Source: an uncultured bacterium (lineage in GTDB: Bacteria; Cyanobacteriota; Vampirovibrionia; Gastranaerophilales; Gastranaerophilaceae). Taken from it: a DNA stretch of 6,564 bases. The translations under genes were made by a program, and so were the position numbers. Below are positions 1 to 6,564 of this stretch, piece after piece (within the stretch, counting starts at the first letter, position 1; each line of letters opens with the position of its first letter). The stretch is taken from the NCBI GenBank assembly GCA_902464375.1, contig CABQIM010000091.1, positions 1-6,564 of the forward strand. The letters run 5' to 3'. The notes beneath the pieces were generated by a model that saw only the letters and a program-made list of their open reading frames with translations, was not told the DNA's origin and did no database searches.

Positions 1-60
1 AACAAGGTGGTATCATTTGAGTGCTACAAGCGGTACTGTTTGAGCGCTATGATCAGCTAA
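1..60 (+). other. Left edge: possible end of an upstream gene, reading frame undecided
   Basis: All three forward frames enter from the left edge and stop early: TGA at 18-20 (the CHAT frame), TGA at 41-43 and TAA at 58-60. The frame ending at 60 has many codons ending in G or C, and this first line is richer in GC (26 of 60 bases) than the next (19 of 60). This hints that an upstream gene of different composition may overlap the CHAT start by up to 40 bases. Too little sequence is present to name it. Confidence 0.2.
4..10 (+). promoter_or_regulatory. Possible ribosome binding site for the GTG start of the CHAT gene
   Basis: AAGGTGG lies 10 bases before GTG 21 and differs by one base from the AAGGAGG consensus. 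It may be chance, because Bacteroidota rarely depend on Shine-Dalgarno pairing and this stretch may itself be the end of an upstream gene. It gives modest support to GTG 21 as a start. Confidence 0.25.
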
Positions 61-3000
61 AACCAACATTCTCTGATTTCCCTAATTTTTTGTCTTATGT
101 GTATGATCAACTTCCAAAGAAACCTATTCGGCAATCCTATATTTTTCATAATGGAGTTTATTCTAATGCAAGTGAATATTATGAGGAAGTATGCAATATT
201 ACTTTGCGATTATTTGGTGAAAATGATTCTAGAACTTTAGATGCTAAGAAAAAACTAGTTGAGTTTAAATGTTATAATGATTTAGGAACATATGATGAAA
301 ATCGCAAAGAACTTTTGGAATTATGTGAAAAATATTCAGCAATATTGCCCCAAGGCGATATTGGTGTATATGACGTGAAAAGAATTTTATGGGAACTTGA
401 TAGTCGGGCAAGTTTGCATTTAGAGGAACTTGCAGAGTATTCTGATTATCTTTTAAAGGTGAAGAAGTTTTATGGAGAATATTCTGAATATTATCTTAAT
501 TGTTTGTATGGAGTGATTAGTCAGCAGATTGGTAAGGATATTGTGCTTGCTAATCAACTTTTTGTTGAAATGCAAAATGTGGCTAATGTAGTCTATAAAA
601 CAGATTTAACGAATCTAGCAAATATAAAAATTCTTTCTTATAGAATAGCGGTTGCCCTTAATAATGAGCAAATGGCAACGGAATGTTTGCACATTGCGCA
701 AGATAGTTTTAATGCGGTTTTGGAATCTATAAAAAATACATCTAGTTCTCCCACATGGTTAATGGTTCTTGTAGCGAATAACTTAAAGTCGATATATGTG
801 GAGCAAGTTGATTTGGAAGGCCAGTGTGAGGTTTCTGAAAATTTATTGTATTTATTGAAGTCGCTTGGTAAAAAACAACCAATGGTTTATGCCGAAAACT
901 TGTTGGAATACAGTTCTATACTGGTAGATTTGCAAAAATTTAATGATGCTCTTAGAATTTGTAACGAGGTGAAAGAGATTTTTGAGAAAAACAAGATGAG
1001 TACATCGAGATTATATAATGAATTGCTTATAATATATAATGGCAAGAATGATGATGAAAACTATTTTAATACCCTAAATGAAGCTGTAAAGAATTCTGTA
1101 GATGAAAGTGATTGGAATTGTTATTATAAATTAATTCAAGCAGATGTGAAAAGAACAGTGTTTGGGGACACTAAATCTTATGAAAAACTTATGACAGAAG
1201 CCTACTCTCAGTTTCAGGGTTTGGAAGATGGAATAATGGGAATGTTCTTTGATGATTATTTCTTTGTAAACAATTATTTGCAACTACAGGGAAAATATCA
1301 AGAGTCAGAACAGCTGCTTTTACGTGGTCTTGAACGTTTTAATGTGGTTGATGGACAATATAATGATTTGTATATGAAATTTCTAACAGAAATAGTCGGG
1401 CTATACACAACTCAATTTAATGACTATAACAAGGCTGAAGAGTTTATTGAACGGCATTATGATAATGTTGTTATGAATCCAGCAAATATTAATTATGGAA
1501 TGAAATTAGATTTTCTTTGGCTCAAATATAGACTGCAAAGGGCAAAATCTGATGATTTTGTGAAAGATATGGCTTTACTGAAATTGATGCAGGAACAAGC
1601 GATGGCATTTTATAATTCAATTGAAAGTGAAAATGTGAAAGAAAGAGTGTTAATTATAAATGTATTACCTGTTTTGAACGAGATAGTTGTTTTATGTGCA
1701 CCTGTTTATGAAAAGCAATTAAAAGAAATCGCTTCTATGAAAAAGGATTCATATCTTAATCAATATGTAGATATAGCCACTGAAAAAATGAAAGAGTTTT
1801 TTACAAATATGTCTTCTTTAATGGAAGTTATGGATGAGATAGATAGTACATTCAAATCTGTAGAACCAGATTATTTGGAGACTGTTCGATATGAAAGTTT
1901 TATGGAAGCTCTATCTAGCTTATTCTTGTATGTCAAGAAAGATTCTCAAAAAGCAGAATCGGTGTTGCAAAAGTGTTTGAAGTCAAATAATGATGATGTT
2001 CTATATAGAGCAAATAGAGCCCTTGCGTCTTTTAATTTAGAAAGGGGAAATTATTCTAAGGCGATATTTTATTATCGACAAGTAGAAACTTTGGCTCAAA
2101 GAAAATCCTATGCAATGCCTGATGATGTCTCAAAGGCAGAGTTCTATTCCATTTTTTCAATGGCATTATATAGTGGAAAACAGTATGATGATGCAATTAC
2201 TTATGCTTTGAAAGCATACGAATTACAAAAGAAGACAATAGATAGCAACATTAATTATATGACATCTTCAGAAAGAGAATCATTTCTTTCTTCTAAGGGA
2301 GGCATGGGTAATAAGATGTTAAAATTTTTGTTGCCAATACAACCAGATAGGTTATCTACTGTCGTTTATAATTCTATTCTTGTTGAAAAAGGATATTTGT
2401 TGAGAGCATCTGAAAAAATCCGTAAGAGTATAGCCCAAAATGAAAATTCTGAATTCCAAAGAAAAATAGATTTGCTAGCAACCCTTAAAAGTGAACAAAA
2501 TCGGCTTAGTGAGACTATGCTAGATAAAAAAACTTTTCAAACAATAGTTAATGAGGATGTGTCTAAAAAACAGCGTGAAATAGATATACTTGAACATGAG
2601 ATTAATCGAAAAATTAAAGCAGATGGACTGGTGAACGATGACGTGGTATTATGGGAGGACGTTAAACGGATTTTAGATGATTCGGATGTTGCTGTAGAAT
2701 ATGTTATGTCTGATTCTACTATAGGCGCACTTGTGATAAAGAAAAATTTACCAGTTCCTAAATATGTGGAATTGTTTGATTATCATAGACTAAATCAAAT
2801 AGACAAGTGGATGGCAGAGAATATGGAATCCTCTGTACAACAAAAAGCCGAGGCCATTTATCAAACGGATGTGTTGAATTTGTATAGTTTAATATGGAAA
2901 CCACTTGAAAATTTAATGGAAGGGGCTAAAAATATATACTTTTCTCCTAGTGGTTTGCTCAATATGTTTTCTTTGGGGGCTATAAGAAGACCCGATGGGA

Positions 3001-3866
3001 AGTGTATGTTGGATTATTATAATATGTATCAGCTAACATCGACTGCGCAATTGGTTTCTTTGAGAAAGAAAAAATGGCATGGATTTAAAGATATAATACT
3101 TTTTGGAGCTGCAAATTATTCTGAAGAAGAAAATAAAAATTCACAATCCCTAGATAACAGTTCAGAAAACTTACAGAAGCAACGAGGAGCTGTAAACGAA
3201 ACTTTTGCCTTTTTGCCATTTACATACCAAGAAGTAGAGGATATTTCTAAGATTTTTACAAAAAAGGGAATAAAAAGTGTTGTTAAAATAGGGGGAAACG
3301 CTTCTGAGAATGAACTTCGAAAGTTGGATGGGAATAGCCCTGGTATTCTGCATTTGGCAACTCATGGTTTTTTTGTTGATACAGAGAAAAAAGTAGAAGA
3401 AAATATTTTTTTGTCACAGTTCCCAAGTGTAAAATTTTCTAGTATGATGAGGGCTGGTATGGCGTTTTCTGGTGCCAATTCTACTTGGCTGGAGGGCGCA
3501 AAAAATACAGAAAGAGATGGAATCCTGACAGCGGAAGAGATGTCTGCCATGAACTTTGATAATACAGAATTGGCAGTTTTGTCTGCATGTGAAACAGGAG
3601 TAGGATTCCATTCTGATGAAGGCGTCTTTGGAATGTATCGAGGTTTTAAACAGGCAGGTGTAAAAAGTATTTTAGCTTCTTTGTGGAGTGTAAATGATGC
3701 TAGTACCTCTAAATTCATGAACTTATTTTATTCGAAATTACTCGAAGGAGTAAGTTTGATACAAGCTTATAAGTTTGCAATAAATGAAACTCGTATGCAA
3801 TATCATTCTGCATATTATTGGGCACCTTTTATTCTTTTGGATGCTGTAGATAACTTTGATAAATAA
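21..3866 (+). CDS. TPR-repeat protein with C-terminal CHAT (caspase-like) cysteine peptidase domain
   Basis: Likely a cytoplasmic protease with a large protein-binding region; no signal peptide or membrane segment is visible. Residues 1-740 are helical and TPR-like. A kinesin-light-chain-style repeat lies near 48-82 (GEND..T at 66-72), a related unit near 145-165, others near 288-325 and 410-490, and the clearest pair at 660-693 and 705-738. A charged coiled coil spans about 798-866. The CHAT domain covers about 874-1277, with SPSGLLN (975-981), the His motif HLATHG (His1115), DGILTAEE, the Cys motif LSACETG (Cys1190) and the C-terminal SLWSVND and YYWAPFILLD blocks. The dyad is intact, so an active peptidase is expected. 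Family knowledge: CHAT-TPR proteases work in bacterial immunity, for example the protease partner of Cas7-11. The substrate here is unknown. The GTG at 21 directly follows an in-frame TGA at 18-20. The first internal ATG is near residue 184, inside the repeats, so GTG is the best start, but a frameshifted 5' end is possible. The stop is TAA at 3864. Confidence 0.93.
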   Translation: MLQAVLFERYDQLKPTFSDFPNFLSYVYDQLPKKPIRQSYIFHNGVYSNASEYYEEVCNITLRLFGENDSRTLDAKKKLVEFKCYNDLGTYDENRKELLELCEKYSAILPQGDIGVYDVKRILWELDSRASLHLEELAEYSDYLLKVKKFYGEYSEYYLNCLYGVISQQIGKDIVLANQLFVEMQNVANVVYKTDLTNLANIKILSYRIAVALNNEQMATECLHIAQDSFNAVLESIKNTSSSPTWLMVLVANNLKSIYVEQVDLEGQCEVSENLLYLLKSLGKKQPMVYAENLLEYSSILVDLQKFNDALRICNEVKEIFEKNKMSTSRLYNELLIIYNGKNDDENYFNTLNEAVKNSVDESDWNCYYKLIQADVKRTVFGDTKSYEKLMTEAYSQFQGLEDGIMGMFFDDYFFVNNYLQLQGKYQESEQLLLRGLERFNVVDGQYNDLYMKFLTEIVGLYTTQFNDYNKAEEFIERHYDNVVMNPANINYGMKLDFLWLKYRLQRAKSDDFVKDMALLKLMQEQAMAFYNSIESENVKERVLIINVLPVLNEIVVLCAPVYEKQLKEIASMKKDSYLNQYVDIATEKMKEFFTNMSSLMEVMDEIDSTFKSVEPDYLETVRYESFMEALSSLFLYVKKDSQKAESVLQKCLKSNNDDVLYRANRALASFNLERGNYSKAIFYYRQVETLAQRKSYAMPDDVSKAEFYSIFSMALYSGKQYDDAITYALKAYELQKKTIDSNINYMTSSERESFLSSKGGMGNKMLKFLLPIQPDRLSTVVYNSILVEKGYLLRASEKIRKSIAQNENSEFQRKIDLLATLKSEQNRLSETMLDKKTFQTIVNEDVSKKQREIDILEHEINRKIKADGLVNDDVVLWEDVKRILDDSDVAVEYVMSDSTIGALVIKKNLPVPKYVELFDYHRLNQIDKWMAENMESSVQQKAEAIYQTDVLNLYSLIWKPLENLMEGAKNIYFSPSGLLNMFSLGAIRRPDGKCMLDYYNMYQLTSTAQLVSLRKKKWHGFKDIILFGAANYSEEENKNSQSLDNSSENLQKQRGAVNETFAFLPFTYQEVEDISKIFTKKGIKSVVKIGGNASENELRKLDGNSPGILHLATHGFFVDTEKKVEENIFLSQFPSVKFSSMMRAGMAFSGANSTWLEGAKNTERDGILTAEEMSAMNFDNTELAVLSACETGVGFHSDEGVFGMYRGFKQAGVKSILASLWSVNDASTSKFMNLFYSKLLEGVSLIQAYKFAINETRMQYHSAYYWAPFILLDAVDNFDK

Positions 3867-3887
3867 TACATAACAATAGGCAATAAT
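3867..3887 (+). other. 21-base intergenic junction between the CHAT gene and the TGase-kinase-TIR gene
   Basis: The gap has no hairpin with a T-run, no recognisable promoter pair and no convincing Shine-Dalgarno sequence. It is A/T-rich just before the ATG, which is common for Bacteroidota initiation. Both genes use the same reading frame: after the TAA at 3864 there are seven sense codons and then ATG 3888. The layout fits a single transcript. Confidence 0.6.
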
Positions 3888-6564
3888 ATGGTAATATATA
3901 AAAGAGTTCATCAAGCAATTCTCAATTATGTAGAACAATTAGAACTGCCATTGGGTACATCTAATAATGATGTTTACATGGCTATTCGCCAAATAATGAG
4001 AGATAACCCTAATATATTTTGGTTTTCTCATATATGGAAATATTCTGAAGAAAATAGAACGCTCAAATTACACTATACTATTAATAAAGAGCGAACAGAG
4101 GAGGCTAAAAGGCTAATTGAAAATGTGATTCTCAATGAGTTTCATATTTTGGATGTACAGAGACTGACGCAAGAGGAACAAGTCATGTATGTCTATAAAT
4201 GGTTGGCTCTTTATTGCAATTATAATATATATTCTGCTTACAACCAAACGATACACAGTGTTTTTGTATATCGTAACTCGGTATGTACAGGATTTGCTAA
4301 GGCTGCTCAATATCTTTTTAAGTTGTTAGGTATAGAAAGTCAACTCGTTTTTGGCAAGTTGAAGAATAGTGAGCGTTTGAGTCGCCATTGTTGGCTTATG
4401 GTAAAGTTGGAGGGGAAATGGTATCATTTAGACCCGACATTAGCTGTGCCCAAAACTAAGGAAATTCTTATTGGTGCTGGAGTCAATCCTGTTGTTGGTG
4501 CTGATGGATTGAATTACAATTATTTTTGTGTAGATTCTGAAACAATAAAAGAGTCAAAAGAACCACAAAAAGGAAGCACGGAATACATTGAAGATGAAGT
4601 TAGTTTGCCAATATGTTCTTCGCATATAGGATATTCTGAATTGCAGTATCTGCATATTTCGTTAAATGATGAAAGACAACTTGGACATATTTTGTCAGGT
4701 ATAGGAACAACTGCCAATATTTATACTTGGAATCAAAAATGTGCTACTCAAAAAGTTGTAAAAGTTTTCCGAGAGCAAATTCCGCAAGAGGTAATCAATC
4801 ATGAGTTCTATGTAATGCAAGAGTTATTGGGTTTGCCAAATATTTTACAGGTAGATAGCATGACAAAAGATGGTAGAGGTATAATAATGGAACAGGCAAC
4901 TCCTCTTTCAGACTTGTTGTCTTGCCATTATTATCAATTATCTTTCTCAAAATTCTGTCAGCTGATGTTGGATTTGATAGATGGTGTTCAGGAATGTCTT
5001 GACCATGGAATCCAATATAGGGACATTCACCTTAATAATATATATAGGGATGATGAAGGCAGATATAAACTCGGAGATTTTGGTAGTTGTGTTTGGCTCA
5101 ATCAAAGCAATAATGCTGTAATTGGTGTTGCTAGTAAGTGGTATATGGCACCAGAGACATACAAAACTCTAGAGTTTACGGAATCCTCTGCAATATATGA
5201 AATTGCTATGGTTGCTTATTTTATTCTAAATAATCTTTTGCCTCCTCTTTGGCAAAAATATGGAAAGGCTTCTTTGTCTCGACGTATTGCAGGTGAAGCC
5301 ATACCTCTTCCTATGCGATTGCAAGCATCCAAAAATTATGCAGAACAAAAACTTTGGGAAATTATCCTTCAAGCACTAAGTTATGGCATTTCGGCTCGCT
5401 TTGGTCAGTCCTTGCAATGTTTTAGGGAGGAAATAGAAAACATTACAACTGCTTCACAAGAAACGATACTATTTAAAGGGGATACGGTTGAGCTTCCGAA
5501 TGAATTAGAAAATATAGAAGATAGCATTTCTGATGTTCAGGAATTTGGCAACACACTAATAGGGGAAATTGATAACGAATGGACAACTGTTGAAAATGCT
5601 TTTAGATGGGATGGTAATGGAGAGGCAACTATTGGTAGCAATATCCTTTCTCCAATTCAAACGGTAGATTTTGCATCGACTTGTATACAGAATTCTGATA
5701 TTCTTGTCTCGAATGGCGAAGTGGAAGATTTGTTGACGATGCAAGGTGAAGAGAATGCTGATGATATATGTAATTATATACCACAAGTAGAGCCTGTTTT
5801 TTGTGGTAATGATTATGCAGTAACTGCTGGTGGAATTGGTTGCGGTTCTAATATAGGGAAAGTGCGAGAGAACTATACTCCCCACCCACAAAAGGCAAAG
5901 CAAGAAAAGAACTCTTTTTGGAATCGTTTGTTTGGTGGAAGAAAAGAAGAGGTTCGAGAAGATAATGTATATAGTTCTGTTTTTGCTCCTGCAGAGATAA
6001 AACGTAGAAGTCATTTTGTTGTTCAAGTTTATTTACACTTGATAGAAGAAACAGAAAAGGTTATGTCTTTTGCGATTGAATCGGATAAAAATGCAGAACG
6101 TCGTGATTATATTCCTCTTCTAAACAAACTTAAACGAAATGATAAGGTTGGTATAGAGTTGAATATCTATGGCGACAAAATAATGTATAATGCACGTAAG
6201 TGTCTTGTTTGGCAAGGTTCTTTTACAAAATGTAGTTTTGATTATTTTGTGCCAAATAGTTTGGAGGTTGAAGAATTGAGTTGTGAGATCAATTTATTTG
6301 TCAATGGTAATATTGTAGGAGACATGCGCTTCCTGACAGCAATCGTAGATTATCAACCAACCATGTTAAACCCTCAAGTTATTACTCGAACTTTTAATAA
6401 AATATTCATTTCATATGCTCATCAAGATATAGAGCAAGTGAAGCATATCGCTCTCGCTTATAAAGCACAAGGAGCGGATTACTTCTTTGATAGAGATAAA
6501 CTGGCTGCTGGTGATATTTATGAAGAAGAGATTTTCAGATATATAGATAATGCAGACTTGTTTA
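3888..6564 (+). CDS. Transglutaminase-like / protein kinase / TIR fusion protein, 3' end cut by window
   Basis: The frame from ATG 3888 stays open to the window edge (892 codons). Residues 1-95 form a helical lead-in. About 95-215 is a transglutaminase-core papain fold: Cys133 in SVCTGFAKA, His167 in RHCWLMV and Asp182 in YHLDPT, with normal family spacing. About 262-515 is a protein kinase: glycine loop SGIGTTANIY, Lys292 in VVKVF, helix-C Glu306, YRD with catalytic Asp379 and Asn384, Asp397 of DFG and APE at 421-423. It departs from consensus at Tyr377 (HRD His), His381 (usual Lys) and Ala435 (helix-F Asp). Residues 516-694 are a linker, acidic in its first half and Gly- and Lys-rich later. 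About 695-830 is a beta-rich domain (VFAPAE at 698-703, VQVYLHL, RRDYIPL) that I recall preceding TIR domains in Bacteroidales proteins. TIR starts at 838 (KIFISYAHQD) and shows FDRDKLAAGD at 867-876; its catalytic-Glu region is beyond the window. No signal peptide is seen, so it is probably cytosolic. It is likely co-transcribed with the CHAT gene 21 bases upstream. The role as signalling or effector component of an immune system is inferred. Confidence 0.92.
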   Translation, partial: MVIYKRVHQAILNYVEQLELPLGTSNNDVYMAIRQIMRDNPNIFWFSHIWKYSEENRTLKLHYTINKERTEEAKRLIENVILNEFHILDVQRLTQEEQVMYVYKWLALYCNYNIYSAYNQTIHSVFVYRNSVCTGFAKAAQYLFKLLGIESQLVFGKLKNSERLSRHCWLMVKLEGKWYHLDPTLAVPKTKEILIGAGVNPVVGADGLNYNYFCVDSETIKESKEPQKGSTEYIEDEVSLPICSSHIGYSELQYLHISLNDERQLGHILSGIGTTANIYTWNQKCATQKVVKVFREQIPQEVINHEFYVMQELLGLPNILQVDSMTKDGRGIIMEQATPLSDLLSCHYYQLSFSKFCQLMLDLIDGVQECLDHGIQYRDIHLNNIYRDDEGRYKLGDFGSCVWLNQSNNAVIGVASKWYMAPETYKTLEFTESSAIYEIAMVAYFILNNLLPPLWQKYGKASLSRRIAGEAIPLPMRLQASKNYAEQKLWEIILQALSYGISARFGQSLQCFREEIENITTASQETILFKGDTVELPNELENIEDSISDVQEFGNTLIGEIDNEWTTVENAFRWDGNGEATIGSNILSPIQTVDFASTCIQNSDILVSNGEVEDLLTMQGEENADDICNYIPQVEPVFCGNDYAVTAGGIGCGSNIGKVRENYTPHPQKAKQEKNSFWNRLFGGRKEEVREDNVYSSVFAPAEIKRRSHFVVQVYLHLIEETEKVMSFAIESDKNAERRDYIPLLNKLKRNDKVGIELNIYGDKIMYNARKCLVWQGSFTKCSFDYFVPNSLEVEELSCEINLFVNGNIVGDMRFLTAIVDYQPTMLNPQVITRTFNKIFISYAHQDIEQVKHIALAYKAQGADYFFDRDKLAAGDIYEEEIFRYIDNADLF

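Noticed and set aside
3171..3365. Minus-strand open frame of 64 codons
   Set aside because: It is antisense to the CHAT domain up to the His motif and has no family resemblance.
3362..3718. Minus-strand open frame of 118 codons, with a 65-codon one inside the same stretch
   Set aside because: It lies antisense to the conserved CHAT core, where the + strand carries the His1115 and Cys1190 motifs, and its translation resembles no family.
21..3866. Reading the CHAT protein as the Cas7-11 (Craspase) partner
   Set aside because: No CRISPR array, Cas7-like gene or other Cas gene is in the window, and the neighbour is a TGase-kinase-TIR protein. Only the protease family is shared.
3867..3887. Terminator or independent promoter between the two genes
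   Set aside because: The 21-base gap is too short, and I see neither a hairpin with a T-run nor a Bacteroidota-type promoter pair.
3738..3938. Minus-strand open frame of 66 codons across the gene junction
   Set aside because: It overlaps the conserved CHAT C-terminus and the start of the second gene; the protein shows no recognisable features.
4113..4717. Two minus-strand open frames of 65 codons each (4113-4310 and 4520-4717), the second with spaced Cys residues
   Set aside because: Both lie antisense to the transglutaminase and kinase coding sequence. The CPSC and CRYC spacing looks zinc-ribbon-like but is a by-product of the opposite strand, and no other support was found.
5556..6026. 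Minus-strand open frame of 156 codons
   Set aside because: It is antisense to the linker and beta domain of the fusion gene. The product is rich in Ile, Ser and Thr, as expected from the complement of an AT-rich coding strand, and no start signal or domain is seen.

Overview
The window holds two co-directional protein-coding genes on the + strand that fill almost all of it. The DNA is AT-rich, and its codons mostly end in A or T. The domain types and the lack of a clear Shine-Dalgarno sequence before the second gene suggest a Bacteroidota (Bacteroidales-like) genome. This is judged from protein style and composition; no search was possible. No tRNA, rRNA, insertion sequence, CRISPR array, riboswitch or terminator was found.

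Layout. Bases 1-20 are probably the tail of an upstream gene or leader. Bases 21-3866 encode a 1281-residue protein made of a long helical TPR-type region, a coiled-coil stretch and a C-terminal CHAT (caspase/separase-clan) cysteine peptidase domain with an apparently complete His-Cys dyad. After only 21 bases, a second gene starts at 3888 and runs off the right edge. No stop occurs in its 892 visible codons, so it would be missed by any list restricted to closed reading frames. It encodes a fusion of a transglutaminase-type papain-fold domain (Cys133/His167/Asp182), a Ser/Thr-type protein kinase domain (Lys292, Glu306, Asp379, Asn384, Asp397), a long linker, a beta-rich domain and a TIR domain. 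The window cuts the TIR domain about 55 residues in.

Interpretation. The pair joins a CHAT protease carrying a TPR sensor-like region to a protein combining a cysteine transferase/protease fold, a kinase and a TIR domain. All of these are typical parts of bacterial immune or cell-suicide signalling systems. The tight spacing suggests one transcript. A plausible model is that the TPR region senses a trigger, CHAT proteolysis and/or phosphorylation and transglutaminase activity relay it, and the TIR domain acts as the NAD-consuming or signalling effector. The domain calls are strong. The defence role, the order of signalling and the TIR activity are inference.
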